Positions 55,565 to 64,000 of a stretch of DNA of 64,000 bases are shown piece after piece (positions within the stretch are counted from its first letter, which is position 1; the number at the start of each line of letters is the position of its first letter). Source of the DNA: Actinoallomurus sp963799975. Lineage in GTDB: Bacteria; Actinomycetota; Actinomycetes; Streptosporangiales; Streptosporangiaceae. The notes under the pieces were generated by a model. It had not been told where the DNA came from. It did not search any database and was given only the letters and a program-made list of their open reading frames with translations. The stretch is taken from positions 124,001-188,000 of the forward strand of contig CAWCZF010000006.1 in assembly GCA_963799975.1 (NCBI GenBank). The letters are read 5' to 3'. Position numbers and translations under genes: made by a program.

Positions 55565-55972
55565 ATGATCCTGGTAGTCGAGACGGACAGCGACGTTCCG
55601 CTCTACCAGCAGCTGCGTGACCGCGTCGTCGAGGCGATCGCGGCCGGTGAGCTGCGGCGGGGCGACTCGCTGCCCGCGACCCGGCAGCTCGCCGCCGACC
55701 TCGGCATCAACATGCACACGGTCAACAAGGCCTATGACCTGCTTCGCCGCGAAGGGCTCATCCGGCTCGCCCGGCGTACGGGGGCGGTCGTCATCCGCGA
55801 CGCCGGCACGGGGCCGCCCAGCGGCGACCTCGCCGCCCTGTGGGGTGCGCGGGCGCGCACCCTGCTCGCCGAGGCCGTCGCCAAGGGACTGCCCGAGGCC
55901 GAGATCCAGCGGCAGTGCCAGGCGATCCTCGACGATTTCCGTACCGGTTCCACCCTGGAGCAACGATCATGA
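55565..55972 (+). CDS. GntR-family regulator, YtrA type
   Basis: A 135-residue short GntR protein: VPLYQQLRDRVVEAIAAGEL, then LPATRQLAADLGINMHTVNK and AYDLLRREGLIRLARRTGAV. After the winged helix there is only a short helical dimer region (LLAEAVAKGLPEAEIQRQCQ), as in the YtrA subfamily, which controls adjoining membrane or transport genes. It overlaps the following DUF1648 membrane-protein gene by four bases (ATGA), so that protein is its likely target and partner. Confidence 0.9.
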   Translation: MILVVETDSDVPLYQQLRDRVVEAIAAGELRRGDSLPATRQLAADLGINMHTVNKAYDLLRREGLIRLARRTGAVVIRDAGTGPPSGDLAALWGARARTLLAEAVAKGLPEAEIQRQCQAILDDFRTGSTLEQRS

Positions 55973-57039
55973 CCACAGTCGCCCTCGCGGCCCCGGTCGC
56001 GCTCATCGGCCTGATCCAGTGGCTGATGCCCTCCCTCATGCCGGCGACGATCCCGTTCGGCGTCCGCATCCCGCGCGACCGCGCGGACGCGCCGGTCATC
56101 GCCGGGCAGCGGCGGCACTACCGCGTCGCGGCCGCCGTCGTCGCCGTGCTCGCGACCGCGGCCGCCCTGGCCGCGCCGCCGTTCGCACCGCTCGCGGTCC
56201 TCGCCGAAATGCTCGCCGGCGTCGGGCTCTACCTGCGCGCACGCGCACGCGTCACCGCGGTCAAGACCTCGGAGGAGTGGTTCGAGGGACGACGCCAGGT
56301 CGTGGTGGCCGACACGTCGCTGCGTACGGACCCCGAGCGCTACCCGTGGCCCTGGAGCCTCCCGGCGCTCGCCCTGACCACCGCCACCGTCGTCACCGGG
56401 ATCCTGCACTACCCGAGCATGCCGGCGCGGCTCGCGACCCACTACGACGCGTCGGGAGGGCCGGACCACTTCGCCGCCAAGTCGTTCGGCACGGCGTTCG
56501 GACCGGTGCTCGCGCAGGTCGGGTCGACGGTCCTGCTGCTCGGCCTGGCGGCCGTCGCGCTGCGGACCCGCGCACAGCTCGACGCGGAGGACCCGCAGGC
56601 GGCGACGCGGCACCGCAGGTTCGTCGCCGGGGCCGCGCGTGCGCTGCTCGTACTGGCCGCCTGCGCGAGCGTGACGTTCCTGTTCACCTCGCTGGCGACG
56701 TGGGGACTGATCCACCCGCCGGTGGCCGTACGCGTCGCGTTGAGCGTCGTGCCGATCTTCCTGGGCGTGGCAGCGCTGCTGGTCGTGGCCGTACGCGTCG
56801 GGCAGGGCGGCAGCCGTGTGCGCCTCACGGGCGTGGCCGCCGGCGGCGCGCGTACGGTCAACCGGGACGACGACCGGCTCTACCGGTGGGGCATCGTCTA
56901 CTTCAACCGGGACGATCCGGCCGTGCTCGTGCCCAAGAGGTTCGGCTTCGGCTGGACCCTCAACCTGGCACGGCCGGTGACCTGGCTGGTGTTCGCCGCG
57001 ATCGTCGCGATGGCCCTCCTCGGCACCGTCGTACGCTGA
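55969..57039 (+). CDS. DUF1648/DUF5808 membrane protein
   Basis: A 356-residue polytopic membrane protein with about seven helices. The DUF1648 signature MPARLATHYDASGGPDHFAA lies near residue 145, and a DUF5808-type motif RLYRWGIVYFNRDDPAVLVP and KRFGFGWTLNLARP near 305-335. Proteins with this pair usually sit behind a YtrA-type GntR gene, as here (ATGA overlap). The function is unknown; a role in envelope-stress or peptide resistance is sometimes suggested for the group. It ends six bases from the convergent dehydrogenase gene. Confidence 0.85.
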   Translation: MTTVALAAPVALIGLIQWLMPSLMPATIPFGVRIPRDRADAPVIAGQRRHYRVAAAVVAVLATAAALAAPPFAPLAVLAEMLAGVGLYLRARARVTAVKTSEEWFEGRRQVVVADTSLRTDPERYPWPWSLPALALTTATVVTGILHYPSMPARLATHYDASGGPDHFAAKSFGTAFGPVLAQVGSTVLLLGLAAVALRTRAQLDAEDPQAATRHRRFVAGAARALLVLAACASVTFLFTSLATWGLIHPPVAVRVALSVVPIFLGVAALLVVAVRVGQGGSRVRLTGVAAGGARTVNRDDDRLYRWGIVYFNRDDPAVLVPKRFGFGWTLNLARPVTWLVFAAIVAMALLGTVVR

Positions 57040-57045
57040 CCCCGC

Positions 57046-58473
57046 TCAGCCCAGGCGCGCGATCGACTTGTACTCCAGGTAGGCGGCCAGGCCCTCCGGC
57101 CCCAGCTCACGGCCCACACCGCTGGCCTTGTAGCCGCCGAACGGCGAGGACGACTCGATCATGTAGGTGTTGACGCCGTACGTGCCGGCGCGCACCTGGC
57201 GGGCGATCTCCAGGCCGCGGTCCGCGTCGGCGGTCCAGACGGTGCCGGCCAGGCCGTAGTCGCTGTCGTTGGCGATCCGCACCGCGTCGGCCTCGTCCTC
57301 GTACGGGATGACCGCGAGGACGGGGCCGAAGATCTCCTCGCGGGCGATCCGCATGTCGTTGGACACGTCCGTGAACACGGTCGGCGTGACGTACCACCCC
57401 CGGTCGCGCGGCCGCCCCGGCCCGCCGAGCGCGACCTTCGCGCCCTCGTCCTGGCCGATGCGGATGTAGCCCTCCACCCGGTCGCGCTGCCGCGCCGCGA
57501 CCAGCGGGCCGATCTCGGTCGCCGGGTCGGCCGGGTCGCCGACCGCCATGCCGCGTACGGTCTCGGTCAGCGCGCCCACGACCTCGTCGTAGCGGCCGCG
57601 TGAGGCGAGGATGCGGGTCTGCGCGACGCACGCCTGGCCGTTGTTCATCAGCGAGGCGAGCTTCAGCCAGCCCATGGTCGAGGCGAGGTCGGCGTCGTCC
57701 AGGATGATCGCCGCGGACTTGCCGCCGAGTTCGAGCGTGCAGCGTTTGAGCTGCTCGCCGCAGATGGCGCCGATCGTGCGGCCCGCCGCGGTGGAACCGG
57801 TGAACGCGACCTTGTCCACGCCCGGGTGCCGTACGAGGTGCTCGCCGGTCTCGCGGCCGGCTGCCACGATGCTGACCACGCCCTTGGGCACGCCCGCCTC
57901 GGTCAGCATCTCCGCGAGCGGGTACGCGTCCAGCGGCGTCTCGGGCGCCGGCTTGATCACGATGGTGCAGCCGGCGATCAGGGCGGGGGCGAGCTTGAGC
58001 GCGATGACGAACTGCGGGACGTTCCACGGCACGATCGCCGCGACCACGCCGACCGGCTCGCGCCGTACGGTGACCGGGCCCAGCATGCCCGCGCGCTCCT
58101 CCTCCCAGTCGACCGAGAGCTCGCTGAAGTAGCCGTACACCGCGTGCGCCTGCCCGGTCTGGCCGAGCTGGGAGAAGGAGATCGGCGAGCCCATCTCCTC
58201 GGTGATCAGCTCGGCCATCTCGCTGAGCCGCTCGCCGAACAGGGTGGTGAGCCGGGCGACGATCTCCTTGCGCTCGGTCGGCGCCATCCGCGGCCACGGC
58301 CCGTGGTCGAACGCCTCGCGTGCCGCCGCGACCGCGCGGTCCATGTCGGCGGGCGTAGCCTCGGGTACCCGGCCGATCACCTCTTCGGTGTGCGGCGAGA
58401 CGACGTCGATGGTGCCGGTGCCGGCGGGGGCGACCCACTCTCCGCCGATGTAGAGCCGATCGTGCTGGCGCAT
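57046..58473 (-). CDS. NAD(P)-dependent aldehyde dehydrogenase
   Basis: A 475-residue ALDH: LYIGGEWVAPAGTGTIDVVS, then VVAAIVPWNVPQFVIALKLA, KVAFTGSTAAGRTIGAIC, the general-base Glu in CTLELGGKSAAIIL, and the nucleophile Cys in NNGQACVAQTRILAS. The C-terminal FGGYKASGVGRELGPEGLAA is standard. GGAGG lies six bases before the ATG. It lacks the methylmalonate-semialdehyde dehydrogenase motif, so it is not iolA. A 17-base palindrome and a matching half-site lie in the leader and may bind its regulator. The substrate is unknown. Confidence 0.92.
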   Translation of the reverse strand: MRQHDRLYIGGEWVAPAGTGTIDVVSPHTEEVIGRVPEATPADMDRAVAAAREAFDHGPWPRMAPTERKEIVARLTTLFGERLSEMAELITEEMGSPISFSQLGQTGQAHAVYGYFSELSVDWEEERAGMLGPVTVRREPVGVVAAIVPWNVPQFVIALKLAPALIAGCTIVIKPAPETPLDAYPLAEMLTEAGVPKGVVSIVAAGRETGEHLVRHPGVDKVAFTGSTAAGRTIGAICGEQLKRCTLELGGKSAAIILDDADLASTMGWLKLASLMNNGQACVAQTRILASRGRYDEVVGALTETVRGMAVGDPADPATEIGPLVAARQRDRVEGYIRIGQDEGAKVALGGPGRPRDRGWYVTPTVFTDVSNDMRIAREEIFGPVLAVIPYEDEADAVRIANDSDYGLAGTVWTADADRGLEIARQVRAGTYGVNTYMIESSSPFGGYKASGVGRELGPEGLAAYLEYKSIARLG

Positions 58474-58575
58474 ACCGTGCCTCCGCGGGCGTAACCGAAT
58501 GCTTGCTTGGCATCTTCGCCGTACGGCTGTGCCTTTGTCCACCGGGCCTTGAGGCGTCTGCGGGGGCGGGCAAAC

Positions 58576-58592
58576 GATGCCAAAGTGGCATC
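58576..58592. promoter_or_regulatory. Palindrome GATGCCA-AAG-TGGCATC with extra half-site
   Basis: A perfect 7-3-7 inverted repeat in the 171-base spacer between the divergent aldehyde dehydrogenase and sbcD genes. The half TGGCATC recurs at 58508-58514, 35 bases before the dehydrogenase ATG on its strand. It is a likely operator for one or both genes; no regulator gene is adjacent. Confidence 0.6.
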
Positions 58593-58644
58593 ACTCGGCG
58601 TGTGGGAGCAATGTTGTCGGTGCGGCCTGTTAGCTTCCGGTCTC

Positions 58645-59775
58645 ATGCGGTTGCTGCACACGTCCGACTGGCACCTGGGCCGGTCCTTCCACCGGGAGGA
58701 CATGCTCGGCGCGCAGGCACGGTTCGTCGACCATCTGGTCGAGACCGTGCGCGCCGAGGGCGTCGACGCCGTGCTCGTCTCCGGCGACCTCTATGACCGC
58801 GCGCTGCCGCCGGTCGACGCCGTCGACCTGTGCGGCGAGGCGCTGCGCCGCCTGGCCGCCGAAATGGTGCAGGTCGTCGTGATCAGCGGCAACCACGACT
58901 CGGCCCGGCGGCTCGGCTTCGGCTCACCCTTGATGGACGCGGCCGGCGTGCACGTGCGGTCCGACCCGCGCGGCGTGGGCTCGCCCGTGCTGCTTCGCGA
59001 CGGCACCGCCGTCTACGGCATCCCCTACCTCGAGCCCGAGGTCGTACGCACCGAGTGGGACCTGCCCCGGCGCGGCCACACCGCGACGCTGACCGAGGCG
59101 ATGCGGCGCGTGCGCGCCGACCTCGACACGCGCGACGCGCGGTCCGTGGTGCTCGCGCACGCGTTCGTCACCGGCGGCGCGGCCAGCGACAGCGAACGCA
59201 AGATCGCGGTCGGCGGCGTGGAGAGCGTCCCGGCAAGCGTCTTCGACGGCGTCGACTACGTCGCCCTCGGCCACCTGCACCGGGAGCAGCGGGTCTCTGA
59301 GACAGCACGTTATTCAGGCTCTCCGCTGGCTTACTCCTTCTCGGAGGACAACCAGGTCAAGGGCTCGTTGCTGGTCGATCTCGGGGTGACGGTCCGGGTC
59401 GAGTTGGTCGAGGCCCCGGTGCCGCGCCGCGTGGCGCGCATCGAGGGGAGACTGGACGACCTGCTCACGGAAGAGCGCCATGCCCGTTATGAGGACCACT
59501 GGCTCCAGGTCACGCTGACCGACTCCGACCGGCCCGCCGGCGCGATGGACCGGCTGCGCAGGCGGTTCCCGCACACCCTCGCGCTGGCCTTCGACCCCGA
59601 CGGGGAGACGGCGGGCGACGGACGGCGCTGGGTGGAGCGGATCGCCGACCGGTCCGAGCTGGAGATCGCCTACGACTTCGTCCGCGAGGTGCGCGGCGCG
59701 CCCGCCGACGACGCCGAGCGCGCCCTGTTCCACGAGGCGTTCGAGTCGTGCCGGCTGCGGGAGGCGGGCAAGTGA
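58645..59775 (+). CDS. sbcD: Exonuclease subunit SbcD (Mre11-like)
   Basis: A 376-residue metallophosphoesterase nuclease that acts with SbcC on double-strand ends and hairpins. The metal motifs are complete: HTSDWHLGRSF, LVSGDLYDRALPP, VISGNHDSARRLGFG, LAHAFVTGG and VALGHLHREQ. A C-terminal SbcD_C region (ARYEDHWLQVTLTDSDRPAG) follows. The ATG comes eight bases after a -10-like TAGCTT, so it may be leaderless. It overlaps sbcC by four bases (GTGA), forming the usual operon. Confidence 0.95.
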   Translation: MRLLHTSDWHLGRSFHREDMLGAQARFVDHLVETVRAEGVDAVLVSGDLYDRALPPVDAVDLCGEALRRLAAEMVQVVVISGNHDSARRLGFGSPLMDAAGVHVRSDPRGVGSPVLLRDGTAVYGIPYLEPEVVRTEWDLPRRGHTATLTEAMRRVRADLDTRDARSVVLAHAFVTGGAASDSERKIAVGGVESVPASVFDGVDYVALGHLHREQRVSETARYSGSPLAYSFSEDNQVKGSLLVDLGVTVRVELVEAPVPRRVARIEGRLDDLLTEERHARYEDHWLQVTLTDSDRPAGAMDRLRRRFPHTLALAFDPDGETAGDGRRWVERIADRSELEIAYDFVREVRGAPADDAERALFHEAFESCRLREAGK

Positions 59776-62738
59776 GGCCGCACGCGCTGACCGTCACCGC
59801 CTTCGGGCCCTACGCGGGCACCGAGACGGTCGACTTCACGAAGCTGACCGGCGCGGGCCTGTTCCTCATCCACGGGCCGACGGGCGCGGGCAAGACCAGC
59901 GTCCTCGACGCCGTCTGCTTCGCCCTCTACGGACAGGTGCCCAGCGTCCGCAACGACGCCAAGGACCTGCGCAGCCAGCACGCGCCGCCGGACCGCGCCC
60001 CCGAAGTCGTGCTCGACGTGACGATCCGTGGCCGTCGCTTCAAGATCACCCGCTCGCCCAGGTGGGAGCGGCCCAAACTCCGTGGCACCGGCACCACCGA
60101 GCAGAAGGCCAAGGTCCTGCTCCAGGAGTGGCGAGGCGGGGAGTGGCAGACCTGGTCGACCCGGTTCGATGAGGCCGGTCAGCTCATCGCCGACCAGCTC
60201 GGCATGTCGGCGGACCAGTTCTGCCAGGTGGTGCTGTTGCCGCAGGGTGACTTCGCGGCCTTCCTGCGCTCCGACGCACGCGAGCGTCGCGCCGTCCTGG
60301 AGAAGCTCTTCGCCACCGAGGTGTTCGCCCAGGTCGAGAGCTGGCTCGCCGACCACCGCGCCGACACCGGCCGCAGGGCCGACGCGCTGCGCGCCGACGC
60401 CGAGTCGGTCGCCGACCGCGCCGCCGAGGCCGCCGGGGCGACACGCCCCGAGCTGGACCCCGCCGCGCTGGCCGCCTGGGCGACCGAGCTGGCCGGGCAC
60501 CTCGCCGACGTCGTCGCGGCCACCGGCGACCAGGTGACCACGGCCGCCGCCACGCGCGACGCGGCGAGCGCGGACGCCGAGCGCGCCCGCTTCCTCGCCG
60601 CACGTCAGGACCGGCACGCCGACGCGCTCCGGCGTTCGGCCGCCCTGGCGGAGCTGGCGGGCGAGCGCGCCGCGTTGACCGCCGCGCTGCGGTCCGCCGA
60701 GCGGGCCGGCCGGGTGATGCCGCTGCTGCGGATCGCCGCGCAGCGCGCCGGCCGCCTGGGCGAGGTCGAGGCCGTCGTCGCGCGTCACCGCGCCGCGCTC
60801 GGCGACCTCGCGCCCGCCGACGCCGACGCCGAGCTCATGCGCAAGGAGGAACGCGCCCGCCGCGACGAGCTGGTCGAGCTCGGCCAGCGGCGCGACGACG
60901 CGATCCGCCTGACCGCGCTGCGCGAACGCCTGCGCGTGGCCGTCGGCGAGACCGAGGACCTCGCGGCGAAGGAAGCCGAGCTGGCGGAGTTCCTGACCAG
61001 GTCACCGGCCTTTCGTGCCGTCCTGATCGCCGACCTGGACGACGCGCGCGCACGCGCCGCCGCGCTGCCGATGGCCGATGCGGCGGTCGCGGCGGCCGCC
61101 GCGCGGCTGGAGGCGGCACGGGAGCGCGACGCGCTCGCGGCGGCCCTCGCCGACGCCGAGGCCGCCCATCGCGAGGCGGTCGACGCGGCGCAGGCCGCGC
61201 GCGACCATGCCCAGGAGGTCCGGCAGGCGTGGCTGGAGGGGATGGCCGCCTCGCTCGCCGAAAAGCTGTCCCCGGGCGAGCCGTGCCAGGTCTGCGGGTC
61301 CGCCGAGCACCCGTCGCCCGCCCACCTGGGTGCCGACGGCCCGGGCGACGAGGCGGTGGCCGACGCCGACGCCGCGTACGACCTGGCGCGCGAGCGCCGG
61401 GAGGGGACCGGCAGCCGGGTGAGCGGGCTCGTGGCGGAGCTGGCCGGAGTCGCCTCGCAGGCGGGTGACGCGAGCGAGGGCGCGCTGGCGGCCGAGCTGG
61501 CGGCGGCCGAGGAGTCGCTGGCCGCGATGTCCGGAGCCGGTGCCGACATCGACCGCATCGAGGACGAGCTGCGCCACGTCGACGCGGAGGCCGAGGAGGC
61601 GCGCGACCGGCAGGGCGAGGTGCAGACCGCCCTGGCCGGCCTGACCACGCAGCGGGCCGCGCTCACCGAGGAGACCGACCGCCTGGGCGCCGCCATCGAG
61701 GCGGCACGCGGCGACGACCCGACGATTCCGGCGCGCATCGGCCGGCTCGACCGCGAGTCCGACCTGCTCCGCGACACCGCCGCCGCGACCGACCGGCTGC
61801 GCGCCGCCGCCGACGACGCGGCCACCGCGTCCGCCGAGGCGGTCGCGGCCGCCGTCGCTGAGGGCTTCGCATCGACCGACGACGCACGCGCCGCCGCGCT
61901 GGACGAGCCCGCTCACGAGGAGTTGGTGCGGCGGGTGCGTTTCCACGACGACGAGGAGGCCAGGGTCGCGGGCCTGCTGGACGATCCCGAACTGGCCGAG
62001 GCCGCCGCACGACCGCGCCCGGACCTGGAGTCCCTGGAGGCGGCGCTAGCCGCCGCCGAGGACCACCACGGGTCGGTGGGCTCGGCCAGCGACCGCTTCG
62101 TCCGCCGCCACGACCGCCTGACCGCGCTCACCGCCGACCTGAGCGCCCGCGCCGCCGCCTGGCTGCCCGCCGAGGCACGCCACGAACTGGCCACCCGAGT
62201 CGCCGCCCTGACCTCGGGCGACCCGGCCGCCAACCACACCCGCATGCGCCTGTCCGCCTACGTCCTGGCCGCGCGCCTCGAACAGGTCGTCGCCGCCGCC
62301 AACCAGCGCCTCGCCCGCATGTCCGGCACGCGCTACTCCCTGGAACACACGATCGACCGCGCGGCGGGCGAACGCCGCCACGGCACCGGCGGCCTGGGCC
62401 TGCGCGTCATCGACGGCTGGACCGGCCACCACCGCGAACCCGGCACGTTGTCGGGAGGCGAGACGTTCATCACGTCCCTGGCCTTGGCCCTGGGCCTGGC
62501 GGACGTGGTCACGGCGGAAGCCGGCGGCGCCGAGATCGGCACCCTGTTCGTGGACGAGGGCTTCGGCACCCTGGACGAGGACACGCTGGACGAGGTGATG
62601 GAGGTCCTCGACGGCCTGCGCGACGGCGGCCGTGCGGTCGGCATTGTCAGCCACGTCGCCGAGCTGCGCACCCGAATCCCGGCCCAGTTGAAGGTCCGCA
62701 AAACCCGCACTGGCTCAGCTCTCGAAGTCAGCGCCTGA
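59772..62738 (+). CDS. sbcC: Exonuclease subunit SbcC (Rad50-like ATPase)
   Basis: A 988-residue SMC-type ATPase. Walker A GPTGAGKT is at 35-42; long Ala/Glu/Arg-rich coiled coils run to about 490 and from about 530 to 800. The zinc hook is CQVC at 505-508. At the C-terminal end are the signature LSGGETF (from 893) and the Walker B LFVDEGFGTLDE (Asp928, Glu929). With SbcD it forms the complex that processes DNA ends and cruciforms. GTG overlaps the sbcD stop. Two small hairpins follow the gene. Confidence 0.95.
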   Translation: MRPHALTVTAFGPYAGTETVDFTKLTGAGLFLIHGPTGAGKTSVLDAVCFALYGQVPSVRNDAKDLRSQHAPPDRAPEVVLDVTIRGRRFKITRSPRWERPKLRGTGTTEQKAKVLLQEWRGGEWQTWSTRFDEAGQLIADQLGMSADQFCQVVLLPQGDFAAFLRSDARERRAVLEKLFATEVFAQVESWLADHRADTGRRADALRADAESVADRAAEAAGATRPELDPAALAAWATELAGHLADVVAATGDQVTTAAATRDAASADAERARFLAARQDRHADALRRSAALAELAGERAALTAALRSAERAGRVMPLLRIAAQRAGRLGEVEAVVARHRAALGDLAPADADAELMRKEERARRDELVELGQRRDDAIRLTALRERLRVAVGETEDLAAKEAELAEFLTRSPAFRAVLIADLDDARARAAALPMADAAVAAAAARLEAARERDALAAALADAEAAHREAVDAAQAARDHAQEVRQAWLEGMAASLAEKLSPGEPCQVCGSAEHPSPAHLGADGPGDEAVADADAAYDLARERREGTGSRVSGLVAELAGVASQAGDASEGALAAELAAAEESLAAMSGAGADIDRIEDELRHVDAEAEEARDRQGEVQTALAGLTTQRAALTEETDRLGAAIEAARGDDPTIPARIGRLDRESDLLRDTAAATDRLRAAADDAATASAEAVAAAVAEGFASTDDARAAALDEPAHEELVRRVRFHDDEEARVAGLLDDPELAEAAARPRPDLESLEAALAAAEDHHGSVGSASDRFVRRHDRLTALTADLSARAAAWLPAEARHELATRVAALTSGDPAANHTRMRLSAYVLAARLEQVVAAANQRLARMSGTRYSLEHTIDRAAGERRHGTGGLGLRVIDGWTGHHREPGTLSGGETFITSLALALGLADVVTAEAGGAEIGTLFVDEGFGTLDEDTLDEVMEVLDGLRDGGRAVGIVSHVAELRTRIPAQLKVRKTRTGSALEVSA

Positions 62739-62741
62739 CAT

Positions 62742-62756
62742 CAGACGCGGCGTCTG
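62742..62756 (+). terminator. Short hairpin after sbcC
   Basis: CAGACGC-G-GCGTCTG is a perfect 7-1-7 inverted repeat four bases after the sbcC stop, followed by CTAAAAG. The one-base centre makes a tight loop, so in RNA the stem would be about six pairs. Confidence 0.5.
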
Positions 62757-62794
62757 CTAAAAGCACCCGGTGCGGTTGGTGGTCACTGAGATGT

Positions 62795-62831
62795 GAGCCC
62801 GCGGCGGCGGTCACGAGACTCGCGCGGGCTC
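62795..62831. terminator. Hairpin between sbcC and the convergent WXG-like gene
   Basis: Nine-base arms at 62795-62803 and 62823-62831 with a 19-base loop, in the gap between two convergent genes. It could terminate either transcript. Confidence 0.5.
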
Positions 62832-62872
62832 GATGCTCACGGTGCTCGGCATCCGTGATGGGTTCGCTTCGC

Positions 62873-63907
62873 TCATCGAACGGGCGCGTCGGGAAGGGAC
62901 CTCAGGGCAGGGAAGCGAACAACGTCGATCTGACTGTTCTTCTGTATCTCAGTGTCGATGGCGTCCTTGATCGAGGCAATCGCGGTTTCAACCGTTTCCT
63001 TTATTAGGGAAGTGAGGTGGATCTCGAAATCTTCCATGGCTTTCTGTGACATTTTTTGTTGGAACAGCAACGCTGATGATGAATACATTGTGTCGCGGAT
63101 GATCTCGCACTGCGCTTTATATGAAGTGAAAATACGATCAAAAGTCGCTATGGTTTGAGCGGCTCGCTTTGTTGTTTCTTCCACGGCCACGTTGAATGTT
63201 TGTATGCTTGAGAGAGCAGCGTCTCGCGCCTGGCCACTCCAGGCCACAGAAAGAGCAGCCAGGATGCCGGGGGCGTTCTCGTTAATTTTAAGGGTGGCTT
63301 TCTGGGCGTATTCGCGAGCATTCATAGCGACAGAAAGCGCGTTGTCGTCCAACAAAGCTCTTCGCCACGACTCCTGGCCTATGTTACTAAATCGACCAGG
63401 ATCTTTTAGATCGTAAACGGTTGCGACGTGTACAAACGTATCTGCCGTATCTATAAGTCCATAGTACACTGACATGCCTTTAGTGGCCGCAAGGCTCGCG
63501 GCCGAGGGGTGGTCGACTGTAAACTCATAGTCCATCGCTGCTTTATATCGATTGAGGGTTGAATCGATCATTGGGGAGCGATCGGTTTGGATGGATTGAC
63601 TAATGTAGGAGGTTAGATTGTTTTCGGCGGAGAGATAGGTGTTACTGCAGTTTTGGACGGCGTCGGCAATATCTTTCGCAGTGCGTACTCCCCGCTGGAG
63701 CTCTTCGCACTCACGGGAATGGAATGGACTATAATAGGTTGTCAGTGCATCGAGCCCGACCTCTCCCAAGGCGTAATGCTGTAGCTCTGCGTCGGACATG
63801 GCTCGCATTGCCTGGTCCAGCGGAGCAACTACGTCACTCTGTATGCCGGCCGCGACAGTATTCATTTTGTAGGTATCGACGGAGACTTCGTCCGGGGAAT
63901 GTGCCAT
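62873..63907 (-). CDS. WXG100/ESX-like secreted protein, AT-richer
   Basis: A 344-residue, almost entirely helical protein without signal peptide or membrane helix. The N-terminal 100 residues look like an ESX-associated helical hairpin (VDTYKMNTVAAGIQSDVVAP, then VQNCSNTYLSAENNLTSYIS). Near residue 220 there is a WXG turn, LSVAWSGQARDAALSSIQTF, flanked by long helices. This points to a type VII secretion substrate or partner; it is a judgement by pattern. Base composition is visibly AT-richer than its neighbours and codon use differs. The ATG comes seven bases after TAAATT (63920-63915) with no ribosome site. The gene cluster probably continues to the right of the window. Confidence 0.6.
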   Translation of the reverse strand: MAHSPDEVSVDTYKMNTVAAGIQSDVVAPLDQAMRAMSDAELQHYALGEVGLDALTTYYSPFHSRECEELQRGVRTAKDIADAVQNCSNTYLSAENNLTSYISQSIQTDRSPMIDSTLNRYKAAMDYEFTVDHPSAASLAATKGMSVYYGLIDTADTFVHVATVYDLKDPGRFSNIGQESWRRALLDDNALSVAMNAREYAQKATLKINENAPGILAALSVAWSGQARDAALSSIQTFNVAVEETTKRAAQTIATFDRIFTSYKAQCEIIRDTMYSSSALLFQQKMSQKAMEDFEIHLTSLIKETVETAIASIKDAIDTEIQKNSQIDVVRFPALRSLPDAPVR

Positions 63908-64000
63908 AGGGGAAAATTTAGCATGCGGCGGGTTGAGGTTGCCACCCGTGTAGCGATGGTGTATAGGGCCGCGCCGGCGGCCGGCACCGCATGCGGTTCG

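Noticed and set aside
57046..58473. iolA (methylmalonate-semialdehyde dehydrogenase) for the inositol pathway
   Set aside because: The active-site region reads NNGQACVAQTR, typical of general ALDHs and unlike IolA, and it is about 11 kb from the cluster.
63921..63994. GCATGCGG/CCGCATGC inverted repeats as mobile-element ends
   Set aside because: The arms are only eight bases, 58 bases apart, with no transposase or target duplication visible.

Overview
This is a very GC-rich chromosomal window from a Gram-positive actinomycete. The evidence is a CvnA-D conservon, F420-type oxidoreductase families (LLM and DDN-like), many GTG starts, several genes that look leaderless, an HspR-type HAIR operator before lon, and a WXG-like type VII secretion substrate. 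The Streptosporangiales/Thermomonosporaceae are a plausible home, but this is inferred from gene content and codon habits only. No rRNA, tRNA, CRISPR array, complete insertion sequence or replication origin was seen.

Layout. 1-2492: a conservon (sensor-kinase tail, Roadblock protein, DUF742 protein, small GTPase). 2536-4538: a GDSL/SGNH hydrolase and a LacI repressor with its own palindrome. 4588-6198: a second-type clpP pair divergent from a lone Phd/YefM-like protein across a shared palindromic control region. 6309-11320: a giant protein with three P-loop modules, an LCP cell-wall enzyme and a 50-residue membrane peptide. 11429-20977: mixed metabolism, including a D-aminoacylase, DUF427, DUF72, glutathione peroxidase, LOG-like protein, SDR, O6-alkylguanine transferase, a citrate-synthase-like protein lacking catalytic residues, and a frameshifted secreted glucanase. 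21086-31701: small membrane proteins and several MarR/TetR regulators, two with clear operators, around redox enzymes, an MFS exporter and a secreted protein. 31777-34173: lon. 36355-46689: a myo-inositol catabolic cluster (GntR regulator, iolG, iolE-like, iolC, aldolase-like gene, iolB, iolD) followed by a sugar ABC importer. 46729-48750: an exported GH31 glycosidase. 48771-51139: a heavily frameshifted TIR/NB-ARC/TPR (NLR-like) gene. 51325-58473: a lipoprotein, a Castor/Pollux-type ion-channel regulator, another MocA oxidoreductase, a GntR/membrane-protein pair and an aldehyde dehydrogenase. 58645-62738: sbcD-sbcC. 62873-63907: an AT-richer WXG-like secretion substrate.

How the genes work together. 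The inositol genes form a tightly overlapped operon (stop/start overlaps at almost every junction) that would oxidise, dehydrate, hydrolyse, isomerise, phosphorylate and cleave inositol, with the importer following directly. iolA is not in the window. The clpP pair, lon, the Phd-like protein and the AAA+ protein make a proteostasis neighbourhood at the left. MarR/TetR genes sit beside the enzymes they probably control.

Caution: single-base indels interrupt otherwise well conserved genes at 19.7, 20.8, 23.6, 41.55 and 41.83 kb, and at nine or so places between 48.9 and 51.1 kb. Either the sequence carries indel errors or several genes here are decaying. Conclusions about loss of function should wait for read-level checking.
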